A stretch of DNA of 30,067 nt, taken from NCBI GenBank assembly GCA_964624825.1, contig CAZUYD010000022.1:1-30067 (forward strand). The letters run 5' to 3'. The notes beneath the pieces were generated by a model, which did not search any database, was not told where the DNA came from, and worked only from the letters and a program-made list of their open reading frames with translations. Made by a program: the position numbers and the translations under genes. Source of the stretch: Enorma sp964624825 (GTDB lineage Bacteria > Actinomycetota > Coriobacteriia > Coriobacteriales > Coriobacteriaceae). Below are positions 22,438 through 29,771 of the stretch, in pieces (position 1 is the stretch's first letter; each line of letters opens with the position of its first letter).

Positions 22438-23865
22438 TTGCTTAAACACACCGCCTCCTCCTCGAACTCCAAGCCGCATTCTCGGCGTGGGCAAAAAACA
22501 ACGGGATACCAGCTGCCACGGGGTCGCGCGCGGGCACGTCGTCGGTCAGGGGCGACGTATCTAAACCACTCGCAGGGGTTTGGAAGCGGACGGCGCGGGC
22601 GCAAGTCGCACATGAGTCGCATGCGGCGCGCGTCGGGCGAGCGAAAGAACCCCCGGCGCTCCTATGCGTTCATCATCGTGGGCTGCGCGATGCTCTTTTT
22701 CGTCGCCAGCGTCATCTGGTATCTCAACCGCAGCGTGACCATCACGCTGAACGGCACCGAGACGAGCGTGCGCATCAACGTGAGCATCGACCAGGTCATC
22801 GAGGACGAGGGGCTGTCCGATTCATGTGAAGCGGGCGACCTGCTCGCCGTAGACGATAGCGTGCTCGAGCGCGGTGGCGGCAACAGCTATAGCGTCACGC
22901 TCGACGGCGAGACAATCGACGAAGATGATTACGGAACCACGCGGCTCACCGGCGGCGAGGAGCTTGAAATTACCGACGGCGACGATGTGTACGAGGAGCA
23001 TACAGTCGATGCGACCGTGATCGAACCGACTATCACGATCTCGGGGTCGGGCGTCATCGGCTACGTTGAGACCTGGGGCATTCCGGGCAGGTCTGAGGTG
23101 TGGACGGGCGAGCAGTCCGGTCTTACGGAAGATCGCGGCGTCGTGCAAGAGGCGCAGGACTGCGTGGTGGTGTATCGCTCCGTGTCTCCCGACGAGGGAA
23201 CCTATGTCGCCCTCACCTTTGATGAGGGGCCGAGCAGCTATACGCAGCAGATCCTGGACATTCTGGAAGAAAAGGGCGTGCAGGCGACGTTTTTCGTGCA
23301 GGGCGACGCCGTCGAGTCGAACGAGGCCGCCGTGCAGGCCATTGCGGATTCGGGCAACGAGCTGGGATCAAATGGATACAGCGACGTCGTGATGACCAAT
23401 CTGACCGGCGACAGCCTGCTCGACCAGATCAGCCAAGGATTCGACGCCATCGAGGCGGTGACGGGTCAGCGCGTGTACCTGTTCCGTGCGCCCTATGCCG
23501 CGTTTTCCACCCAGAATTGGGCGGAGGCGATGAATCTGGTCAGTGCGGTCGTCTCGTGGAACATCGATTCGGGCGATTGGCTGCTGCCGGGTGCCGATAC
23601 CGTTGTGGAAAACGTGATGGGGTCGCTTTCCAACGGCAACATCGTGCTGCTGACCGACAACGAGACAACGGGAGCTCAGCTGGTGGAAGCGCTTCCCGAT
23701 TTGATCGATCGCTTGCAGGACGAGGGCTATGAGATCGTGACGCTGAGCGACCTCATAGCGACCGATGAGGATCTGGCGAGCGAGCTCGACCTCTCGCAGG
23801 TCTCCATGCCCGACGATGCGGTGCTGCCACAGGTGTCGAGTGGCGATGATGCATCTGACGCATAG
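22438..23865 (+). CDS. Membrane-anchored NodB-family polysaccharide deacetylase homologue, predicted inactive
   Basis: 475 aa from TTG 22438, which has a near-perfect GGGAGG 5 nt upstream. The in-frame ATG at 22420 has none at proper distance. A basic tail (1-74) and one transmembrane helix (about 75-96) place the rest outside the cell. A beta-rich DUF348-like segment follows (VTITLNGTETSVRI), then a NodB domain from about 258. Active-site residues differ from the intact neighbour. TFDDGP is TFDEGP (Glu263). The metal His pair of SHTMAH is replaced in SNGYSD by Asn312 and Asp316. RAPYG is RAPYA. The catalytic His of LMHDGG is Thr in LLTDNE. The fold looks intact, so this is probably a pseudo-enzyme with a binding or regulatory role in the cell wall. 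It lies immediately upstream of the active paralogue. Confidence 0.85.
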   Translation: MLKHTASSSNSKPHSRRGQKTTGYQLPRGRARARRRSGATYLNHSQGFGSGRRGRKSHMSRMRRASGERKNPRRSYAFIIVGCAMLFFVASVIWYLNRSVTITLNGTETSVRINVSIDQVIEDEGLSDSCEAGDLLAVDDSVLERGGGNSYSVTLDGETIDEDDYGTTRLTGGEELEITDGDDVYEEHTVDATVIEPTITISGSGVIGYVETWGIPGRSEVWTGEQSGLTEDRGVVQEAQDCVVVYRSVSPDEGTYVALTFDEGPSSYTQQILDILEEKGVQATFFVQGDAVESNEAAVQAIADSGNELGSNGYSDVVMTNLTGDSLLDQISQGFDAIEAVTGQRVYLFRAPYAAFSTQNWAEAMNLVSAVVSWNIDSGDWLLPGADTVVENVMGSLSNGNIVLLTDNETTGAQLVEALPDLIDRLQDEGYEIVTLSDLIATDEDLASELDLSQVSMPDDAVLPQVSSGDDASDA

Positions 23866-23939
23866 ATCGATGAGCGGCGTGGTGTGCATGGTGGTGTGCA
23901 CTGCGCCCCGTCGTGCCGCATTGCGCGCCGCAATTGCCT

Positions 23940-23969
23940 TTGATTGATAACAATTTCAAACTTTATGAT
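23940..23969 (+). promoter_or_regulatory. Putative promoter of the intact deacetylase gene
   Basis: TTGATT (23940-23945), an 18-nt spacer and TATGAT (23964-23969) in an AT-rich patch between the two paralogues. The start would be near 23976. Downstream, CCGTAC (24000-24005) and GTACGG (24016-24021) form a hairpin whose 10-nt loop carries an AGAAAGGA SD-like sequence, just before the real SD. Confidence 0.45.
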
Positions 23970-24032
23970 GGAGCGCACATTCGCCTTCGCTGCGTGATAC
24001 CGTACAGAAAGGATTGTACGGATGAGGATGGT

Positions 24033-25463
24033 ATGGCGACGAGAAAGAACGACCACGCTCAGACGGGCAGGGTATCTAATCTCCAGTACGTGAAACGCGA
24101 GCGGGTGCGCACGTCGAGCGATCATGCATCGAGCGATCATGCTGCGTCAAACCACGATATGCAGCCTCGGGGGGTATCACCTGCCAAGCTGACCCAAGCG
24201 GGCACGCGGCATTCCGCCTCTGAACCCATAGAGAACGAGTCCGAGCTTCATCAGCATGTGCGGGAGCAGCGCAAGCGTCCAAACAGGCTGGCGCTCGCGG
24301 CGCTCATCGCGTGCGTCGTGGTGCTCGCAGCGGCGGGCGCGTGGTTTTTCATGCTGCGTGCGGTGACGATCACGGTGAACGGGGAGTCGTATACGACGCG
24401 CGTGGGAACCTCGCTCGAGGAGTTCCTCGATGACCACGACTATTTCGACGCGGTGGCCGGGCGTTTGCTCTCGGTTTCGGGAACCGTCATATCAGACGAT
24501 GGGGGCAATTCGAGCACGGTGATCTATAACGGCGACGTGCTTTCGGCAGACGAGGCCGCGCAGACGCGTCTGCACGAGGGCGATGTCATCGAGGTGGAAG
24601 ATGGTACCGACGCCGTGGAGGATTCGACGGTCGTGACCGTGGAGGTGGCACCGGGCATCGAGAAAGAGGAAGGCGGCGCCGTTCAATATGTCTCGCAGTG
24701 GGGCATAGCAGGGAAGAAAACGGTAACGACAGGGGAAGTCTCCGGCGAGACGGTCGAAGAGGTAATCGAAGAGCCCGTCGACATGGTTGTTTCGTCCATC
24801 AATCCCAGCCCATCCGACGGCAACAAGTACATCGCGCTCACGTTTGACGACGGTCCCAGCTCCTATACGTCGCAGATTTTGGAGATCCTTGAGGAGAAGG
24901 GCGTGAAGGCGACCTTCTTCAATCTGGGTTCAAACGCAGAGAATTATCCCGATGAATGCAAGGCGATCGTCGATGCCGGCCAGGAGCTCGCGAGCCATAC
25001 GATGGCGCATAAGAACCTGCTCAACATAGATCGCGAATCGCTGCGCTCGGAGATCGCGAACGCCGCTGCGGCGCTCGAGGAGGCGTCGGGCGTGAAAACG
25101 CAGATGATTCGCGCACCGTATGGCGCCTTTACCGATGTTGAATGGGGGCGCACGGGAGACCTCATCTCGTGTAACGTGCTATGGAACATCGATACGCTCG
25201 ACTGGGAGCTGCCGGGTGCCGACGTCATCACCTGGCGCGTGCTGAGCAAGGCGTATAACGGCGCGATCGTCCTCATGCACGATGGCGGCGGCGATCGCTC
25301 GCAGACCGTGGAGGCGCTGCCCGACATCATCGACGGGCTTCTCGACGATGGATACGAGTTGGTGACGGTGAGCGAGCTTTTAGAGCTTGATGGCCGCGTG
25401 CCCGAGGATGTCATCAACGGCACCGTCACGATGCCCGACGATGCGACGCTGCCCGACGTGTGA
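24033..25463 (+). CDS. Membrane-anchored polysaccharide deacetylase (NodB family)
   Basis: 476 aa from ATG 24033 with GAGGA at 24024-24028. The open frame starts 40 codons earlier, but that part is promoter. A polar basic tail (1-84), one transmembrane helix (about 85-108), a DUF348-like beta segment (VTITVNGESYTTRVGTSLEEFL, 111-132) and a NodB domain (about 268-450) follow in order. All five motifs are intact: TFDDGP (270-275, Asp272/Asp273), SHTMAH (321-326, metal ligands His322 and His326), RAPYG (360-364), DTLDW (387-391) and LMHDGG (414-419, His416). It should remove acetyl groups from peptidoglycan or another surface glycan in a metal-dependent way. It is a paralogue of the upstream gene with the same domain order, from tandem duplication. 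Confidence 0.93.
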   Translation: MATRKNDHAQTGRVSNLQYVKRERVRTSSDHASSDHAASNHDMQPRGVSPAKLTQAGTRHSASEPIENESELHQHVREQRKRPNRLALAALIACVVVLAAAGAWFFMLRAVTITVNGESYTTRVGTSLEEFLDDHDYFDAVAGRLLSVSGTVISDDGGNSSTVIYNGDVLSADEAAQTRLHEGDVIEVEDGTDAVEDSTVVTVEVAPGIEKEEGGAVQYVSQWGIAGKKTVTTGEVSGETVEEVIEEPVDMVVSSINPSPSDGNKYIALTFDDGPSSYTSQILEILEEKGVKATFFNLGSNAENYPDECKAIVDAGQELASHTMAHKNLLNIDRESLRSEIANAAAALEEASGVKTQMIRAPYGAFTDVEWGRTGDLISCNVLWNIDTLDWELPGADVITWRVLSKAYNGAIVLMHDGGGDRSQTVEALPDIIDGLLDDGYELVTVSELLELDGRVPEDVINGTVTMPDDATLPDV

Positions 25464-25678
25464 CGCGCCGTCGTTCGCTCCAGCTCGATGTGGGGCGCGC
25501 CGCGCGGTAAGGTGCCGTGCAGGCGGTACCCGATGCTCATCTCACGCGCGGTTCCCAGGCTGCGGACGGCACGGTAACGCCAGGCGTGAAGCCGCCGTCC
25601 GGCGCGTGGCATGAGGCTGCTGCCCTCTATCTAACATTGTCAGCTCTTTGCATGCTGCCCCGGTATTCCTTCTGCTTC

Positions 25679-25687
25679 TGGTATAGT
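25679..25687 (+). promoter_or_regulatory. Extended -10 promoter of the Mg-transport operon
   Basis: TGGTATAGT matches the TGnTATAAT extended -10 pattern. No good -35 is present 17 bp upstream, which an extended -10 can tolerate. Confidence 0.45.
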
Positions 25688-25721
25688 GGTTCTGCTTATT
25701 GGGTCACGAGAAAGGTAACAG

Positions 25722-25754
25722 GTGAAATCGAAACCTCGACCTCACAGTCGGTGA
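25722..25754 (+). CDS. Possible 10-codon leader peptide (uORF)
   Basis: GTG 25722 to TGA 25752-25754 encodes ten residues, MKSKPRPHSR, rich in Lys/Arg/Pro/Ser. GAGAAAGG (25708-25714) lies 7 nt upstream as an SD. The uORF sits almost entirely inside the GGGTCAC/GTGACCC stem, and its stop codon overlaps the 3' arm. Proline-containing leader peptides sense Mg2+ in enterobacterial mgtA/mgtC leaders, which motivates the call. Translation is not demonstrated, and chance occurrence is quite possible. Confidence 0.3.
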   Translation: MKSKPRPHSR

Positions 25755-25892
25755 CCCCTGCGGGTGCTTCTGGTGCGCGCATGGGGTTCGAGCCCGTTGC
25801 GTCGCACTGCGTGTCGCTGCAGCTGCGTTGCGCGCACACATACTTCCCGAAGCGGCGGGTTCCCCGCTTCGGTATGAAGCAGAAGGAGCACT

Positions 25893-27803
25893 ATGAACTA
25901 TCTCTCCGAGATGCTCAAGCTTCCCGTTCTCGACGCGAACGGGGAGAAACTTGGCGTTGTGAATGATCTGGGAATCGCCACGGGCGAGGTTTTCCCGCAT
26001 GTCACGGCGCTCGCCTTCAAAGGACCGGGCAAGACGCCGTTTATGATCAGCTGGCGCAAGTACGTCGATCATGTCGATGCGGACGGCGTGCGCCTGAAAA
26101 CCCCGGCGACCGATGTCCGCTTTTCGTACTTGCAGCCTGACGAGTTGCTGCTGGCGCGCGACATCCTGAACAAGCAGATCGTTGACACCCAAGGGCTCAA
26201 GGTTGTGCGCGTCAACGACCTCAAGCTTTCGAGTTCGGGTGAGAACCAGCTTCGCCTGCTCGGAGCCGAGGTGGGCGTGCGCGGCTTGCTGCGTGCAGCT
26301 CACCCGGTGCTTGAGCGCGCGATTGCCCGCATCGCCCGAGCGGTGGGAAAGCCGCTCGGGGAGCATATCATCGCGTGGTCGTACATGGATTTGCTCGAGC
26401 GTTCCACCCAAACCATCAAGCTATCCGTCTCGCACAAGACGCTCAACGAGCTGCACCCGGCAGACATCGCCGACATCATCGAGCAGCTCGATCCGCGCTT
26501 GCGCAGCCAGGTGTTCGCCCAGCTCGATACCGCGCAAGCCGCCGAGGCGATCAGCGAGCTCGATGACGATGAGCTGATGGCCGAGGTCATCGAGGGCATG
26601 AGCGATCGCGAGGCTTCCTCGATGCTCGCGCTCATGGATCCCGACGATGCGGCGGATCTTATCGAAGAGCTCGATTACGAGAAGGCTGAGAAGCTTCTGC
26701 GCCTGATGGGCGTGAAGGAAGAGAGGGCCATCCGCACCCTGCTCGGGTATGAGGAAAATACCGCCGGCCGCATTATGACCTCGCAGTTCGTTGCGCTTCC
26801 TGCGACCGATACCGCCGCCGATGCCATCGAGGCGATTCGCCAGCTCGATGAGAACTTTGAGAGCATCTACTACGTTTACGCGCTCGACCCCACCGGGGTG
26901 TTGACCGGCGTGCTGTCGCTGCGCACGCTTATCGTTGCCGACCGCGAGGCGCGCTTGTCCGACATCTCCTACCGCGATGTGGTGTGGGTCGCGCCCGACC
27001 TCGACCAAGAGGCCGTGGCAGACGAGATGACCAAATATAACCTGGTCGCTATTCCGGTGTGCGACGAGCACCGTCACATGCTGGGCATCGTGACGGTCGA
27101 TGACGCGCTTGACGTCATCGCTGAGGAGCACGAGGAAGATCTGCAGATCGCGGGCATGAGCGCAGGCGAGAGCGGATCGAGCGAGACCACGCATGCGTTC
27201 ACGTGGTTTGCGCGCCGGTCGTACTGGATCCTCGTGTGGGCAATCGCCTCGGGCATTATCGCCGCGGCGCTCGATGCGCTCGGCGGAACGGCCGATGCGG
27301 GTCAGTATTTCATCTATCCCATGGGCGCCATGCCCATCGCGATACTTGTTGCCGGCCGTGTGGTGTCGTTCGCGCGCAATTCCTTTCTGGAGTGGGACAG
27401 CGCAGACGATGAGGGGAAACCGTACCTCGCGTTCTTTTTACAGACCGCGGGCATCGGCGTGGTGCTTGCCGCGCTCATCTACCTGTGCGGCCAGCTGATT
27501 CTTGGTGCGGCGTATTCGGACGACACGATTGCTTTGGCGTCGCATGCCGCGCAGGCTGGCGCGCATCAGGCATCGGCCTCGGTGCTGCAGGTGCGCGCGC
27601 TTTCGGTGAGCGTGAAGTGCGCGGCAGGCGTGGCGCTTCTGTCCTGTTTGACGGCAGTCGGATACATACGGCTGCTCGTATGGCGCGACGAGCACGATCT
27701 CAACACCTCGGGTACCGTGCTGGGCGTCTCGGGCGTGCTTGCGGCCACGGTGCTATATTCGTTGGCCTCGACGCTCGGCGTGCTGCTCACCGTCTGCTGG
27801 TAG
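25893..27803 (+). CDS. PRC-barrel / MgtE_N / CBS protein with atypical membrane domain
   Basis: 636 aa, ATG 25893 with AGAAGGAG at 25880-25887. Residues about 1-75 and 85-170 look like two PRC-barrel units (VLDANGEKLGVVNDL; KQIVDTQGLKVVRVNDL). Residues about 185-285 form a helical MgtE_N domain (LHPADIADIIEQLD; EELDYEKAEKLLRLM). Residues about 290-415 are a CBS pair opening with ENTAGRIMTSQFVALP. In MgtE these cytosolic domains sense Mg2+ and gate the pore. Residues 445-636 hold about five hydrophobic segments but lack the usual MgtE pore wording (no GMGGNxGxQ-like motif). This may be a regulator or divergent channel and not a standard MgtE. It is followed after 7 bp by an NRAMP gene, which points to Mg2+ homeostasis. 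Annotation as mgtE would overstate what is visible. Confidence 0.85.
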   Translation: MNYLSEMLKLPVLDANGEKLGVVNDLGIATGEVFPHVTALAFKGPGKTPFMISWRKYVDHVDADGVRLKTPATDVRFSYLQPDELLLARDILNKQIVDTQGLKVVRVNDLKLSSSGENQLRLLGAEVGVRGLLRAAHPVLERAIARIARAVGKPLGEHIIAWSYMDLLERSTQTIKLSVSHKTLNELHPADIADIIEQLDPRLRSQVFAQLDTAQAAEAISELDDDELMAEVIEGMSDREASSMLALMDPDDAADLIEELDYEKAEKLLRLMGVKEERAIRTLLGYEENTAGRIMTSQFVALPATDTAADAIEAIRQLDENFESIYYVYALDPTGVLTGVLSLRTLIVADREARLSDISYRDVVWVAPDLDQEAVADEMTKYNLVAIPVCDEHRHMLGIVTVDDALDVIAEEHEEDLQIAGMSAGESGSSETTHAFTWFARRSYWILVWAIASGIIAAALDALGGTADAGQYFIYPMGAMPIAILVAGRVVSFARNSFLEWDSADDEGKPYLAFFLQTAGIGVVLAALIYLCGQLILGAAYSDDTIALASHAAQAGAHQASASVLQVRALSVSVKCAAGVALLSCLTAVGYIRLLVWRDEHDLNTSGTVLGVSGVLAATVLYSLASTLGVLLTVCW

Positions 27804-27810
27804 GCGCACC

Positions 27811-29052
27811 ATGCAGGGAAGGGATCGCAAGCAGCTTACGCTGCTCTCAGTGCTTGGGGCGATGGGTCCGGGGCTTCTCGCGGCGCTCGCGGGAAACGAC
27901 GCGGGCGGCATCGCCACCTATTCAAGTGCGGGCGCGTCCTATGGCTATGGCACCCTGTGGATTCTGCCGGTCATGGCAGTGCTGCTCATCGTGGTGCAAG
28001 AGTCGGCGGCTCGCTGCGGGTGCGTTACGGGCAAGGGCTTCGCCTCGCTCATTCGCGAGCGGTTCGGCGTGCGTCTCTCGGCGCTCGCCATGGGAGCCCT
28101 GCTCATTGCGAACACGGCGGTGACCATATCGGAGTTTGCGGGCATCGCAAGCGGGCTCGTCCTTTTTGGCGTTCCGACCACCATCTCGGTGCCCCTCACG
28201 GGACTCATCATCTGGCTCATCACCATGAGCGGCAGCTTCCAGCGCATAGAAAAGATTCTGCTGCTGGTGAGCTGCGTGTTTCTCACCTATGTTGCGGCCG
28301 CCTTTCTGGTCGATCCCGATTGGGGAGCGGTGGCGCGCGCAACCGTGACGCCGCAGCTGGTCTCGGAGCCGGGGTACGTATCGCTGCTCGTGGCGACCAT
28401 CGGCACCACCATCGCACCCTGGATGATCTTTCTCGCTCAAAACAACGTGGTCGACAAGAACGTACGCGAGGATGGCATTGCCCTGCAGCGCGTGGATACG
28501 GCGTCGGGTTCGGTCATCGCATGCGCCATCGCCTGGTTCATCATCGTGACCACGGCAACGGTGCTCTATCCTGCCGGCATCGCGGTGTCCGACGCCGCAG
28601 ACGCCGCCCAGGCGCTCGAGCCCATCGTGGGCGAGTGGTCGACGGTGCTCTTCGGTGCTGGTCTGGTCGCTGCGAGCTTCCTGGCGGCATGCGTTCTGCC
28701 CGGCGTGACATCGAGCGCCATCTGCGAGGCGTTCGGGTGGGAGCGCGGCGCGGATCGCTCCTGGGAAGAGGCCCCCGCGTATCGCGGCATCATTACCGGC
28801 ATCATTCTGTTCTCGGCGCTGTTGGTCATTCTGCCGGGGATCAATCTGTTCGACATCATGATGAGCGCGCAGGTCATCAACGGCGTGCTGCTTCCGGTGC
28901 TGCTCGTGTTTTTGGTGCTCATCGCTGGCGACCGCCGCATCATGGGCGAGTTTCGCAACGGGCGCGTGGGAAACATCCTCACCTGGGCGACCATTGCGCT
29001 CATCACCGTGCTCACTATCGTGATGTTCGTCCTGCAAGTTCTTGGCTTCTAG
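27811..29052 (+). CDS. NRAMP-family divalent metal transporter, NRMT-like (probable Mg2+)
   Basis: 413 aa with about 11 membrane segments. In helix 1 the canonical DPGN is DAGG (Asp30-Gly33, within GNDAGG). In helix 6 the canonical MPH is APW (202-204, within IGTTIAPW). The missing Met removes the sulphur ligand that favours Mn2+/Fe2+. Such changes mark the NRAMP-related magnesium transporter (NRMT) branch, characterised in Clostridium and Eggerthella lenta. ATG 27811 has GGTAGG (27799-27804), overlapping the upstream stop codon, so the genes are probably translationally linked. The open frame extends upstream to 27739 but inside the preceding gene. Mg2+ as substrate is inferred from motifs and the MgtE-like neighbour. 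Confidence 0.88.
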   Translation: MQGRDRKQLTLLSVLGAMGPGLLAALAGNDAGGIATYSSAGASYGYGTLWILPVMAVLLIVVQESAARCGCVTGKGFASLIRERFGVRLSALAMGALLIANTAVTISEFAGIASGLVLFGVPTTISVPLTGLIIWLITMSGSFQRIEKILLLVSCVFLTYVAAAFLVDPDWGAVARATVTPQLVSEPGYVSLLVATIGTTIAPWMIFLAQNNVVDKNVREDGIALQRVDTASGSVIACAIAWFIIVTTATVLYPAGIAVSDAADAAQALEPIVGEWSTVLFGAGLVAASFLAACVLPGVTSSAICEAFGWERGADRSWEEAPAYRGIITGIILFSALLVILPGINLFDIMMSAQVINGVLLPVLLVFLVLIAGDRRIMGEFRNGRVGNILTWATIALITVLTIVMFVLQVLGF

Positions 29053-29375
29053 CTGTCGCACAGTGCATGTCGTGAATGTTGACGCGCTTCTCGCTGCTTT
29101 CGCCGCCCGTTTTTCGGTGCTCGTTGTGAAGCAACGTTTAGCCAGATAGGCGTCTCTCAGAATGTTCTCTCTAGCTAGGCGGGTGCCTTTCGAATACGTG
29201 GAGAGAGCATCGGCCTTGTAGATGGGGAGACGGCTTGCATCTGAAGCTTCGGCTCCGGGGTGTCCGGCGCTTCAAAATATGCAAATTTCAAATAGTAACG
29301 CATGCAATATAGATATTTTACATATATTAGCCCACGCCATACCATCTCAGTACGCAACAGCAAGGAGCGGATGGT
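29053..29375 (+). other. Intergenic region with nested pairing and an AT-rich promoter zone
   Basis: 323 bp. Nested complementary segments GTCTC (29152-29156)/GAGAC (29227-29231), CTCTCT (29167-29172)/AGAGAG (29202-29207) and AGGC (29177-29180)/GCCT (29185-29188) could fold into one structured RNA. Bases about 29270-29330 are strongly AT-rich against a GC-rich background and hold several -10-like hexamers (TATAGA, TACATA, TATATT) and two ATGCAA copies. This is the likely promoter/operator of the next operon. Confidence 0.45.
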
Positions 29376-29379
29376 ATGG
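29337..29379 (+). promoter_or_regulatory. Translation-start hairpin of the small Cys-rich protein
   Basis: CCATACCATC (29337-29346) pairs perfectly with GATGGTATGG (29370-29379). The start codon ATG 29376 lies in the 3' arm and the SD AAGGAG (29362-29367) in the 23-nt loop. The structure would hide the start codon when folded. Confidence 0.6.
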
Positions 29380-29771
29380 GAGAGCTTTCTGAAGATCTAG
29401 AGCGGTGCCTCTGCGACTGTTCGTGCGACGTCGCACGGGCACAGCAGGCGAAGTCGTCGTGCCGAGAAGGACGGGTGCGCGAGGCCAAGCGCGTGCTTCT
29501 GGGTGAGCGCCAGCGCCTGCTGGATGAGATGCATGCAACGCAGCGTGGCATCGATGCGATCGACCATATGCTGCATCGGGTGAGCTGCGAATGCGCCCCC
29601 GAGCGCCGGCACATGCCGGCGACGTGCGGAACAACGCCTGTACGGCCGGATGCCGTGGCAGCCGTTGCGCGGGAAGCGGCGCCAGCGACGGTGGCCTGCG
29701 CGCATTCGGAAGCGGTGCCAAAAGGGGCGCCCCATGCAACCAGCGCGGCGGGCGGTGGTCTGCATGGATGA
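29376..29771 (+). CDS. Small Cys-rich, coiled-coil protein of unknown function
   Basis: 131 aa from ATG 29376 with AAGGAG 8 nt upstream; an overlapping ATG at 29371 is in another frame. The N-terminus is Cys-rich (CLCDCSCD near 11-18, another Cys near 29). Residues about 35-70 are a charged helix with heptad-like spacing (LLGERQRLLDEMHATQ and IDAIDHML). A CEC pair follows, then an Ala/Pro-rich tail with two more Cys. The helix resembles the C-terminal dimerisation helix of MerR-type regulators, but there is no DNA-binding domain. I do not recognise the family. It overlaps the amino-acid permease gene by 8 bp, so it may act with that transporter. The Cys pattern could bind metal or respond to redox. 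Confidence 0.65.
   Translation: MGELSEDLERCLCDCSCDVARAQQAKSSCREGRVREAKRVLLGERQRLLDEMHATQRGIDAIDHMLHRVSCECAPERRHMPATCGTTPVRPDAVAAVAREAAPATVACAHSEAVPKGAPHATSAAGGGLHG

Larger units (their letters stand above)
25464..25892 (+). other. Intergenic region and structured leader of the Mg-transport operon
   Basis: 429 bp. The first about 210 bp show nothing I can name. An extended -10 (TGGTATAGT) lies at 25679-25687, giving a start near 25694 and a leader of about 200 nt. The leader holds a 7-bp stem GGGTCAC (25701-25707)/GTGACCC (25751-25757) and a 9-bp stem CCGAAGCGG (25847-25855)/CCGCTTCGG (25864-25872). The second stem ends 7 nt before the AGAAGGAG SD. I do not recognise the M-box or another known riboswitch consensus. 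Confidence 0.5.

Noticed and set aside
25694..25892. M-box (ykoK) magnesium riboswitch upstream of the MgtE-like gene
   Set aside because: The position fits, but the conserved M-box core wording (GTTAGGTGAGGCTCC and the later helices) is not present. Only a generic structured leader is supported.
27922..29061. Long minus-strand open frame opposite the NRAMP gene
   Set aside because: His/Arg/Asp-rich antisense shadow without motifs.
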